Source: Phyllobacteriaceae bacterium (GTDB lineage: Bacteria > Pseudomonadota > Alphaproteobacteria > Rhizobiales > Rhizobiaceae). Taken from it: 5,672 bases of DNA. The notes under the pieces are model-generated. The model made no database searches. It was not told the DNA's origin and worked only from the letters and a program-made list of their open reading frames with translations. Shown here in pieces: positions 1-5,672 of the stretch; the stretch's first letter is position 1; every line of letters begins with the position of its first letter. The stretch covers positions 1-5,672 of the forward strand of contig JAHEGF010000223.1 in the NCBI GenBank assembly GCA_024645155.1, read 5' to 3'. The position numbers and the translations under genes were made by a program.

Positions 1-311
1 ACTATCCTGACGTCCGCAAGGCCACTGGTGCCGAAGCCTACGCGTCCTATGGCAAGGAGAGTGCACCGGTTTTTCAGCGCGTTGGCGGGCGAATCGCCTG
101 GTCGGGAGATTTCCGTCTGATGCTGATCGGGCCAGCGGAAGAAAAGTGGGACGCCTGCTTCATCGCCGAATACCTGTCGGTCGCCGCCTTTGTCGAAATG
201 ATCAAGGACCCGGATTATCAGAAGGCGGTGATACACCGCCAGGCGGCGGTGGCCGATTCGCGGTTGATCCGCCTGTCACCAAAAAAGGGCGGCGGTTCCT
301 TCAGCGCATAG
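1..311 (+). CDS. DUF1330-like small protein, 5'-truncated by window edge
   Basis: The frame beginning at position 3 is open from the window edge to a TAG stop at 309-311, giving 103 visible residues that start YPDVRKATG. The residues before the Met codon at 120 (AYASYGKESAPVFQRVGGRI and onward) look like real protein and continue a conserved pattern, so that Met is internal and the start lies upstream of the window. The order Y..Y...(A)PVF.R.GG+I...G, then I.EY.S..AF..M.+DP.YQKA..HR, then DSRLI, resembles the DUF1330 family, small single-domain proteins of about 95-100 residues with a dimeric alpha/beta-barrel fold. No enzymatic role is established for that family, and I assign none. No signal peptide or membrane segment is seen in the visible part. 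The extreme C-terminus (KKGGGSFSA) is low-complexity, and its DNA doubles as a hairpin that probably terminates the convergent oxidoreductase gene. Another ABM/ferredoxin-like small family is the main alternative. Confidence 0.72.
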   Translation, partial: YPDVRKATGAEAYASYGKESAPVFQRVGGRIAWSGDFRLMLIGPAEEKWDACFIAEYLSVAAFVEMIKDPDYQKAVIHRQAAVADSRLIRLSPKKGGGSFSA

Positions 312-331
312 GCGGAAGCGCCGACCGCCCT
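281..331 (-). terminator. Probable Rho-independent terminator of the fused oxidoreductase gene
   Basis: Read on the - strand, a G/C-rich hairpin starts inside the oxidoreductase stop codon and is followed at once by six T (A-run at 281-286 on +). Paired segments in + coordinates: AGGGCGG 286-292 with CCGCCCT 325-331; CGG 293-295 with CCG 321-323; TTCC 296-299 with GGAA 314-317. That is 14 pairs, with a one-base bulge at 324, a three-base bulge at 318-320 and a 14-base loop. Stem plus T-run is the classic intrinsic terminator layout for - strand transcripts. On the + strand the same hairpin is followed only by TAAATT, so termination of the DUF1330-like transcript would be weaker. The 3' half of the structure overlaps the last codons of that gene. 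Folding energy was not computed. Confidence 0.62.
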
Positions 332-3300
332 AAATTGCGCCAATCAGCCCGGTAACCCGGGTTTTCACTTCTGCTGCTGCCTGCTCCTTGACCGGGCCAT
401 AGCCGCGGATATCCATCGGGGATTCAAGCACCGCCCGCCATGTTGCGATATCGTGATCGCCAAACTTGCGTCCGCAGAAACTGAGAATGCGCTCGAACCA
501 GGTGATCAGGTCACGTTCCATCCGGCGCTCGGCGGTGTAGCCAAACATGTCGAGTGCGGTGCCGCGCAGAATTTTCAGCGAAGCCAGCACCAATAGCGGG
601 TAGCGCAACCAGGCGCCGAACTGGCGCTTGCGCGGTCGGCCGCGTGCGTCGGTTGCGCGGGACAGTGCCGGTGGCGCCATGTGATACCTGACGTTGAACC
701 CCGGTTCAAACATGCCCGACAGGCGGTCGTCAAAACCCATCTTTGTGTGCAGGCGGGCGACCTCATATTCGTCCTTGTATGCCATCAGCCTGAACAATGA
801 TCGGGCGGCGGCACCGAGCAGTTCTTCGCGATGGTCCTGCGGCAACAGGGCGGCGAATGCGTTCAGCGTTTGAGCGTAACGCTCGGCATAGGCGCGATCC
901 TGGTACCCGGTGAGAAAATCGCCGCGCCGCGCGATGATGATCCGAGCCGGTTGCTGCTCGCCAAAATCCCGGTTTTCTGTCTTGGCGGATAGCGCTTCTG
1001 GATTTGCCGCCATGATGCGGCCAAGCGAGAAAGCCCGGACATTGGTATCGATCGCGACACCGTTCAATTCGATTGCCCGCATCAGGGCATCGAATGAAAC
1101 GGGGACAAGACCCTTTTGCCATGAAAAACCGAGCATCATCATGTTGGCGTAGACACTATCGCCCAATAGCCGTTCGGCTGCCTCATTGGCATTAAAGGAA
1201 AACACGTAACCCTGGCCCACCACACTTGCGATTGCCTGCTGCCGGTCACCGATACGCAGGCGGGCATCGCGATCAAGCACGATATCTCCCGTGGGCATTT
1301 CGGCAAGGTTCAGAACAATCCTTGTGCCTGGATGATAGCAGGACGATGCCTTGGGCGATGACGTCACAACCGCATCGCAGCCAATAACAGCATCGGCGGA
1401 TGCGGTATCGATGCGCACCTGGTTGATCAGGTCCGGCCTTGATGCCAGGCGAATAAAGCTCAGGACAGTGCCGAACTTCTGGGCAAAACCGGTGAAGTCG
1501 AGAACGCTCGAACCCTTTCCCTCCAGATGTGCTGCCATGGTTATCAGGGCGCCGACAGTGACAACACCGGTACCGCCAACACCGGTCACGAGCAGGTCGT
1601 AGGGGTCATCAAGGTCCGCGATGTCCGGCGGGCCGATATCTGCAAGCAGCTCTTCGATGTGTATGCCGGCGCCGGTCTTTCTTTTGCGCGTTGCGCCCTC
1701 GACGGTCACGAAGCTCGGGCAAAATCCGTTCAGGCAGGAGAAGTCCTTGTTGCAGGTCGACAGGTTGATCTTGCGCTTGCGCCCGAATTCCGTTTCCAGC
1801 GGTTCTACGCTCAGGCAGTTCGATTCCACGGAACAGTCACCGCAGCCTTCGCACACCAGATCATTGATGACGGCAAATTTCCGTGGATCCTCCATGATGC
1901 CGCGTTTGCGGCGGCGGCGTTTTTCCGTTGCACAGGTCTGCTCGTAGATGAGTACCGAAACGCCCTTTACCGCGCGGAGTTCACGCTGCACGGCATCCAG
2001 TTCGGAGCGGTCATCAATGGTCGTGCCCGCCGGAAAATCTGATCTGCTGAATTTCAACGGATCGTCGGAGACAAGAGCGATGCGCTCGACACCTTCTGCG
2101 CGGCAGATTGCGGCGATCGCCTCGACGCTGACCGGGCCGTCGACCGGCTGGCCGCCGGTCATCGCCACGGCGTCGTTGTACAGTATCTTGTAGGTGATGT
2201 TGGCTCCGGCGGCGATCGCCTGACGGATCGCCATTGAACCGGAATGGTACCACGTGCCTTCGCCGAGGTTCTGGAAGACATGATTGTTACCCGTAAACCG
2301 CGACGACGCGGCCCAGTTGACGCCTTCGCCGCCCATCTGGATGAGCGAGCTGGTGTTGCGGTCCATCCAGTTTGCCATGAAATGACAGCCGATGCCGGCA
2401 AGCGCCTGACTGCCCTCGGGCACTTTCGTCGAGATGTTGTGGGGACATCCGGAGCAGAAATAGGGCGTCCGGGTCGCTCCTTCTACGACCGGGATTTGCA
2501 CTTTTGCATTCAGTGCGGCCGCCCGCTTCTTCAGTCTCTCCTCCGGAAACAGACGGTCGAGCCGTTGGGCGATGACCGGTGCCAGAAGCGATGGCGACAA
2601 CTCCCCGGTCCACGGCAACAGCCGTTCAAGGTTCTCGTCGTTCTTGCCGACCATGCGTTCCGGTTTTGCGCCCGGCCAGTCGTAGAAATACTCCTTCAAC
2701 TGGCTTTCGATAATGCCGCGTTTTTCTTCAATGACGAGAACTTCACGCTTGCCGCGGACAAAATTCAGCGCATCGCGACGCGGCAGCGGCCAGACCATGC
2801 CGACCTTGTAGACATCGATGCCCAGCCTGCGGCAGGCCTTTTCATCCAGGCCCAGTAACCGTAGCGCCTCCATCGTATCGAGATGGGCCTTGCCGCTGGT
2901 AACGATGCCATAACGGGCCTTTCTGATATTATAGATCGGCCTGTCGATCGGATTTGCCTCGGCAAATGCAAACACTGCCTGCTTCTTTGCTTCCATGCGT
3001 TCTTCGATTTGCGGGCCGGGCAGGTCCGGCCAGCGATAATGCAACCCGGCGGGAGGCATTTCGAAATCCGGCTGGATGAATTTGCGGTCCGGATGCAGTT
3101 CCACCGACTGCGCCGACTCGACCGTCTCGGAAACCGCCTTGAATCCGACCCACATGCCGGAAAACCGCGACAGGGCGTAGCCATATTCGCCGAAAGCCAG
3201 GTATTCGCCGACATTTGCAGGCGCAAGGATCGGCATGAACCAGGTCAGGAAGGCGACGTCTGTCTGATGAGGCATCGAGGATGAGACGCAGCCATGGTCG

Positions 3301-3752
3301 TCGCCGGCCACAACCAGCACTCCGCCATTGGGCGAGGAACCATATGCATTGCCATGTTTGAGCGCATCACCGGCCCGGTCGGCTCCGGGTCCCTTGCCGT
3401 ACCACATGGCAAATACGCCGTCGCGTTCGGCTTTCGGGTTGGTCTCGACCTGCTGTGTACCGAGCACGGCAGTAGCAGCCAGATCCTCGTTTACGGCAGG
3501 TAGAAACTCGATGGCGTTTTCCGTGAGTTGCCGCTTTGCCCGCCAAAGTTCGAGATCAACGCTGCCGAGCGGCGAGCCGCGATAGCCGGAAACAAATCCG
3601 GCAGAGTTGATACCTGCCACCCGGTCGCGGGCCGCCTGGTCAAACAGGATACGCACCAGGGCCTGTGTGCCGGTCAGGAAGACCCGACCCGCGCTCAGGG
3701 TGTAGCGGTCATTGAGCTGGTAGTGGTGCAGTTCCGGCAGATGGACGTTCAT
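330..3752 (-). CDS. Fused indolepyruvate (2-oxoacid):ferredoxin oxidoreductase, IorA-IorB type
   Basis: A complete 1140-residue protein, close to the 1150-1190 residues I expect for single-chain fused IOR proteins of proteobacteria. The family oxidatively decarboxylates aryl-pyruvates (indolepyruvate, phenylpyruvate) to aryl-acetyl-CoA with CoA, TPP and ferredoxin, in the cytoplasm. Domains by reading: N-terminal pyrimidine-binding region about 20-230 (SGYRGSPLG 55-63); second TPP domain about 430-590, with CSGCPHN 433-439 and the diphosphate/Mg motif region GEGTWYHSG...YNDAVAMTGGQP 498-536; cysteine-rich ferredoxin segment 634-678; POR gamma-type domain about 718-910 (VTGVGGTGVVTVGAL 722-736); C-terminal region about 930-1130 corresponding to the DUF6537 extension. 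The ferredoxin segment has CxxCxxCx5C (634, 637, 640, 646) followed by Cys667, 673 and 678, seven cysteines rather than the usual eight. The ATG at 3750-3752 gives the expected N-terminus (YTLSAGRVFLTGTQA follows directly), but no good Shine-Dalgarno precedes it. The frame is intact. Its start faces the Lrp-family gene across a 151-base control region. Exact substrate is not readable from sequence; branched-chain 2-oxo acids are possible. Confidence 0.93.
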   Translation of the reverse strand: MNVHLPELHHYQLNDRYTLSAGRVFLTGTQALVRILFDQAARDRVAGINSAGFVSGYRGSPLGSVDLELWRAKRQLTENAIEFLPAVNEDLAATAVLGTQQVETNPKAERDGVFAMWYGKGPGADRAGDALKHGNAYGSSPNGGVLVVAGDDHGCVSSSMPHQTDVAFLTWFMPILAPANVGEYLAFGEYGYALSRFSGMWVGFKAVSETVESAQSVELHPDRKFIQPDFEMPPAGLHYRWPDLPGPQIEERMEAKKQAVFAFAEANPIDRPIYNIRKARYGIVTSGKAHLDTMEALRLLGLDEKACRRLGIDVYKVGMVWPLPRRDALNFVRGKREVLVIEEKRGIIESQLKEYFYDWPGAKPERMVGKNDENLERLLPWTGELSPSLLAPVIAQRLDRLFPEERLKKRAAALNAKVQIPVVEGATRTPYFCSGCPHNISTKVPEGSQALAGIGCHFMANWMDRNTSSLIQMGGEGVNWAASSRFTGNNHVFQNLGEGTWYHSGSMAIRQAIAAGANITYKILYNDAVAMTGGQPVDGPVSVEAIAAICRAEGVERIALVSDDPLKFSRSDFPAGTTIDDRSELDAVQRELRAVKGVSVLIYEQTCATEKRRRRKRGIMEDPRKFAVINDLVCEGCGDCSVESNCLSVEPLETEFGRKRKINLSTCNKDFSCLNGFCPSFVTVEGATRKRKTGAGIHIEELLADIGPPDIADLDDPYDLLVTGVGGTGVVTVGALITMAAHLEGKGSSVLDFTGFAQKFGTVLSFIRLASRPDLINQVRIDTASADAVIGCDAVVTSSPKASSCYHPGTRIVLNLAEMPTGDIVLDRDARLRIGDRQQAIASVVGQGYVFSFNANEAAERLLGDSVYANMMMLGFSWQKGLVPVSFDALMRAIELNGVAIDTNVRAFSLGRIMAANPEALSAKTENRDFGEQQPARIIIARRGDFLTGYQDRAYAERYAQTLNAFAALLPQDHREELLGAAARSLFRLMAYKDEYEVARLHTKMGFDDRLSGMFEPGFNVRYHMAPPALSRATDARGRPRKRQFGAWLRYPLLVLASLKILRGTALDMFGYTAERRMERDLITWFERILSFCGRKFGDHDIATWRAVLESPMDIRGYGPVKEQAAAEVKTRVTGLIGAI

Positions 3753-3793
3753 GGCAGGGCCCGTTTTCCAGCAATGGTAAGCGGATATATTAC

Positions 3794-3814
3794 ACGAAAT
3801 TCAACGAAATTTTC
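3794..3814. repeat. Tandem ACGAAATT repeat, candidate regulator site
   Basis: ACGAAATT occurs at 3794-3801 and again at 3804-3811, exactly 10 bases apart, about one helical turn. The same segment also forms an imperfect A/T-rich dyad, GAAA 3796-3799 against TTTC 3811-3814. Lrp/AsnC proteins typically bind weakly conserved, A/T-rich partial palindromes phased by helical turns, so this fits an operator for the adjacent regulator. It lies next to the possible TAATAT -10 element of the oxidoreductase at 3787-3792. The repeat is seen directly; its role is inferred. Confidence 0.4.
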
Positions 3815-3827
3815 TGCCAGATAATCA

Positions 3828-3847
3828 CCATATGACGAGAAATATGG
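3828..3847. repeat. Perfect inverted repeat CCATAT-N8-ATATGG, candidate operator
   Basis: Arms CCATAT (3828-3833) and ATATGG (3842-3847) are perfect complements around an 8-base spacer, a 20-base dyad in the middle of the divergent intergenic region. The spacing suits a dimeric DNA-binding protein contacting one face of the helix. The arms are short and A/T-rich and the spacer is long, so an RNA hairpin is unlikely. The obvious candidate ligand is the Lrp-family protein encoded 57 bases downstream. A six-base dyad in A/T-rich DNA can arise by chance, hence moderate confidence. Confidence 0.4.
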
Positions 3848-3889
3848 AGTATTCTACCGCAAAAAGCTGATATTGCGGCATGATCAATC

Positions 3890-3896
3890 AGGAGGA
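3890..3896 (+). promoter_or_regulatory. Strong Shine-Dalgarno deciding the regulator's start
   Basis: AGGAGGA lies seven bases before the ATG at 3904, near-ideal for ribosome binding. An in-frame ATG eight codons earlier, at 3880, has no such sequence ahead of it, and using it would put the Shine-Dalgarno inside the coding region. The motif therefore selects 3904 as the start. Confidence 0.8.
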
Positions 3897-3903
3897 ATTG
3901 GAT

Positions 3904-4359
3904 ATGCAGGAAGAGCAGGACAGCCGGCTTTTGCGGGTATTGCAGGAGAACGGGCGAATATCCAATCAGGAACTCGCCGACCAATGCAACATGTCGGCGT
4001 CAGCGTGCTGGCGCCGCGTCAAGGCCCTTGAAGAGGCCGGGATCATCACGGGTTACAAGGCGCGGATAGATCCCGTGGCGGCGGGACTTGCCTTTCATGC
4101 CGTCGTCCATGTTCAGCTTGCCCGCCACAATCCGGATTTTCTCAACGAGTTCATCTCCGCCATGGCGACATCAAAGGAAGTACTTGACTGTTTCGCGACG
4201 ACCGGGGAGGCGGATTATCAGCTCAGAGTGAGATGCCGGAACCTCGATGAGTATAACCGGTTTCTCGAGGAATTCCTGTTCCGCATTCCGGGCGTTGCCA
4301 ATGTGCGCACCAACCTTGTGCTGCGCGAAATCAAGCGCGATGCGCCGATTGCCGTTTGA
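3904..4359 (+). CDS. Lrp/AsnC-family transcriptional regulator
   Basis: A 151-residue protein from the ATG at 3904, matching the usual 150-160 residues of the family. It begins directly with the winged helix-turn-helix: D6SRLLRVLQENGRISNQELAD, then the recognition helix region MSASACWRRVKALEEAGIITGYKA (30-53). The linker IDPVAAGL (55-62) leads to the C-terminal RAM (regulation of amino-acid metabolism) domain, about 64-143, with GEADYQLRV (101-109) in the effector-binding loop and LPGV-like IPGV (128-131) followed by TNLVLREIK. Such proteins form dimers to octamers, bind small amino acids or related ligands at RAM interfaces and often repress themselves. It is divergent from the oxidoreductase gene with paired candidate operators between them, so control of that gene and itself is likely, though not shown. 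It is convergent with pccB, only 19 bases between stops. The ligand cannot be told from the sequence; an aromatic or branched-chain amino acid is my guess from context. Confidence 0.93.
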   Translation: MQEEQDSRLLRVLQENGRISNQELADQCNMSASACWRRVKALEEAGIITGYKARIDPVAAGLAFHAVVHVQLARHNPDFLNEFISAMATSKEVLDCFATTGEADYQLRVRCRNLDEYNRFLEEFLFRIPGVANVRTNLVLREIKRDAPIAV

Positions 4360-4387
4360 AAGGCGGATTGCGCCCGGTTCAAAGCGG
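4352..4387. terminator. Inverted repeat spanning the two convergent stop codons, possible bidirectional terminator
   Basis: Outer arms CCGTTTGAA (4352-4360) and TTCAAA-g-CGG (4378-4387) pair over nine bases with one bulged G. An inner stem GGCG (4362-4365) with CGCC (4371-4374) closes a five-base loop. The regulator's TGA (4357-4359) lies in the left arm, and pccB's TGA (4379-4381 on -) in the right arm. On + the structure is followed by moderately T-rich sequence (TATGTTGTCGTGTTTC); on - there is no T-run, so it is not a textbook intrinsic terminator. It may act as a modest bidirectional terminator or 3'-end stabiliser. Confidence 0.4.
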
Positions 4388-5672
4388 TATGTTGTCGTGT
4401 TTCTTCCACGGGTTCTCAAGGTTCTTGTTGCGCAACATGCGCAGCGCCCGCGCGACCCTTTTTCGGGTCGAATGCGGCATGATGACCTCGTCGATGAAGC
4501 CGCGTTCGGCGGCAACGAACGGTGAAAGGAACCTGTCCTCGTACATTTTGGTGTGGGCAGCGATCTTTTCCTTGTCGGCGATATCCTTGCGGAAAATGAT
4601 CTCGACGGCGCCTTTTGCGCCCATCACCGCGATTTGTGCCGTTGGCCAGGCATAGTTGATGTCACCGCGCAAATGCTTCGATGCCATGACGTCATAGGCC
4701 CCGCCATAGGCCTTCCGCGTGATGATCGTTATCTTCGGCACCGTTGCCTCGGCATAGGCAAACAGCAATTTGGCACCGTGCTTGATCAGGCCACCATATT
4801 CCTGCGCCGTGCCGGGCAAGAATCCGGGAACGTCGACGAATGTGACGATCGGGATATTGAAACAGTCGCAGAAGCGAACAAAACGCGCTGCCTTGCGGCT
4901 GGCATCGGAATCGAGAACGCCGGCGAGCACCATCGGCTGGTTGGCGACAAAGCCGGTTGTGCGGCCCTCGATGCGGCCAAACCCGGTAACGATGTTCTTT
5001 GCGAAATTTTCCTGGATCTCGAAAAAGTCTCCCTCATCGGCAGTTTTCAGGATCAGTTCCTTGATATCGTAGGGCTTGTTGGCATTGTCGGGGATCAACC
5101 GGTCAAGCGAAAGGTCGGCATCCTCGATGGGCTGGTGGCATTCGATTTCCGGGAGATCGGACAAATTTGATTGTGGCAGGAGATCAATCAGGCGGCGCAT
5201 CTGCAACAGCGCCTCGACGTCATTGTCATAGGCACCATCGGCAATCGATGACCTGGTCGAGTGGACGGATGCGCCTCCTAGTTCCTCGGCGGTGACGGTT
5301 TCATTCGTCACCGTTTTGACCACATCGGGACCGGTCACGAACATGTAGGACGTGTCGCGCACCATGAAGATGAAATCTGTCATGGCAGGAGAATAGACGT
5401 CGCCGCCGGCGCATGGTCCCATGATCAGGGAGATTTGCGGGATGACGCCGGAGGCCAGCACATTGCGCTGAAAGACCTCGGCGTAGCCGCCGAGCGCCGC
5501 GACGCCTTCCTGGATGCGCGCGCCACCGGCATCGAACAGGCCGATGATGGGGGCGCCGTTCTTCAGCGCCATGTCCTGGACCTTCATGATCTTTTCGGCG
5601 TGGCTCTCCGACAGCGAACCGCCGAACACCGTGAAATCCTTGGCAAAGACAAAGACGGTGCGGCCATTGACG
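4379..5672 (-). CDS. pccB: Propionyl-CoA carboxylase beta (carboxyltransferase) subunit, N-terminus beyond window
   Basis: The frame stays open from the TGA at 4379-4381 to the right edge, giving 430 visible residues that begin VNGRTVFVFAKDF. The usual length is about 510, so roughly 80 N-terminal residues and the start codon lie outside. The enzyme moves the carboxyl group from carboxybiotin on the alpha subunit to propionyl-CoA, giving methylmalonyl-CoA in the cytoplasm. Both crotonase-like halves are seen: the N half has FGGSLSE, DAGGARIQEG (47-56) and MGPCAGGDVYSPA (84-96); the C half has FVDVPGFLPG (278-287), the oxyanion-hole segment KAYGGAYDVMASKHL (320-334) and WPTAQIAVMGAKGAVEI (342-358). 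Asp327 in GGAYDVM matches the position known in actinobacterial PccB (Asp422) to favour propionyl-CoA over acetyl-CoA. The C-terminus HDNIPL is typical of PccB. A related acyl-CoA carboxylase is possible but less likely. It is convergent with the Lrp-family gene and so probably belongs to an operon running in from the right, where pccA might lie. Confidence 0.93.
   Translation of the reverse strand, partial: VNGRTVFVFAKDFTVFGGSLSESHAEKIMKVQDMALKNGAPIIGLFDAGGARIQEGVAALGGYAEVFQRNVLASGVIPQISLIMGPCAGGDVYSPAMTDFIFMVRDTSYMFVTGPDVVKTVTNETVTAEELGGASVHSTRSSIADGAYDNDVEALLQMRRLIDLLPQSNLSDLPEIECHQPIEDADLSLDRLIPDNANKPYDIKELILKTADEGDFFEIQENFAKNIVTGFGRIEGRTTGFVANQPMVLAGVLDSDASRKAARFVRFCDCFNIPIVTFVDVPGFLPGTAQEYGGLIKHGAKLLFAYAEATVPKITIITRKAYGGAYDVMASKHLRGDINYAWPTAQIAVMGAKGAVEIIFRKDIADKEKIAAHTKMYEDRFLSPFVAAERGFIDEVIMPHSTRKRVARALRMLRNKNLENPWKKHDNIPL

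Larger units (their letters stand above)
3753..3903. promoter_or_regulatory. Divergent intergenic control region
   Basis: This 151-base gap separates the divergent start codons of the oxidoreductase and the Lrp-family regulator, so both promoters must lie here or start in the neighbouring genes. Its middle (about 3785-3875) is visibly richer in A/T than the coding flanks, and it carries the repeats listed separately. A possible -10 element for the oxidoreductase is TAATAT on the - strand at 3787-3792, and one for the regulator is TATTCT at 3850-3855 on +. Neither has a convincing -35 hexamer at 16-18 bases, so I do not call either as a promoter. No small ORF or RNA gene is evident. Confidence 0.6.

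Noticed and set aside
120..122. ATG at 120 as start of the DUF1330-like gene
   Set aside because: The frame is open upstream with family-like residues (APVFQRVGGRI); starting here would remove about half the domain.
1861..1930. Basic run KRRRRKRG (residues 611-618) in the oxidoreductase as a possible frameshift or inserted linker
   Set aside because: The frame is continuous on both sides, and a basic stretch before the ferredoxin segment (CATEKRRRRK) is, as I recall, usual for fused IOR proteins.
2244..2858. Open frame of 204 codons on + opposite the oxidoreductase gene
   Set aside because: It is fully antisense to a well-conserved coding region, its translation resembles no family I know, and long antisense frames are common in GC-rich genes.
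3787..3855. Definite sigma-70 promoters in the divergent region
   Set aside because: Possible -10 hexamers exist (TAATAT on -, TATTCT on +), but neither has a credible -35 at normal spacing, so I list them only as possibilities.
3880..3903. Upstream in-frame ATG at 3880 as start of the Lrp-family gene
   Set aside because: No Shine-Dalgarno precedes it, while AGGAGGA sits at the ideal distance from the ATG at 3904, and 151 residues is the normal family length.
4553..5170. Open frame of 205 codons on + opposite pccB
   Set aside because: It is antisense to conserved carboxyltransferase sequence with no recognisable domain or ribosome binding site; a GC-bias shadow.
5627..5629. GTG at 5627-5629 (- strand) as start of pccB
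   Set aside because: The frame continues to the window edge through conserved residues (GRTVFVFAKDFTVFGGS), so this is an internal Val and the true start lies outside.

Overview
The window reads as chromosomal DNA of an aerobic, fairly GC-rich alphaproteobacterium. A member of the Hyphomicrobiales (Rhizobiales) or a relative is my best guess. It rests on three things: the single-chain fused indolepyruvate:ferredoxin oxidoreductase, the style of the propionyl-CoA carboxylase beta subunit with its HDNIPL C-terminus, and codon usage rich in G/C at third positions. This is recognition by eye, not a database placement.

Layout, left to right. (1) Positions 1-311, + strand: the 3' part of a small DUF1330-like protein gene, 5' end outside the window. 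(2) Positions 330-3752, - strand: a complete 1140-residue fused 2-oxoacid (indolepyruvate-type) ferredoxin oxidoreductase, convergent with gene 1. A probable Rho-independent terminator for it lies across positions 281-331, so it sits partly inside the 3' coding end of gene 1. (3) Positions 3753-3903: a roughly 150-base AT-richer divergent control region with a tandem ACGAAATT repeat, a perfect CCATAT-N8-ATATGG inverted repeat, and a strong Shine-Dalgarno for the next gene. (4) Positions 3904-4359, + strand: an Lrp/AsnC-family regulator. (5) Positions 4352-4387: an inverted repeat holding the stop codons of two convergent genes in its opposite arms. (6) Positions 4379 to the right edge, - strand: the propionyl-CoA carboxylase carboxyltransferase (beta) subunit, pccB, with its N-terminal part beyond the window.

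How the genes may work together (inference). The oxidoreductase oxidatively decarboxylates aryl-pyruvates, possibly other 2-oxo acids from amino-acid transamination, to acyl-CoA thioesters while reducing ferredoxin. The divergent Lrp-type protein is placed to sense an amino acid and control it and itself. PccB takes propionyl-CoA, an end product of isoleucine, valine, methionine and odd-chain fatty acid breakdown, to methylmalonyl-CoA. The region therefore looks like amino-acid catabolism. I see no transposon, phage, CRISPR array, tRNA or rRNA. No clearly novel system is visible. The points most worth checking are the compact divergent control region, the terminator nested in a neighbouring gene, and the unusual cysteine pattern of the oxidoreductase.
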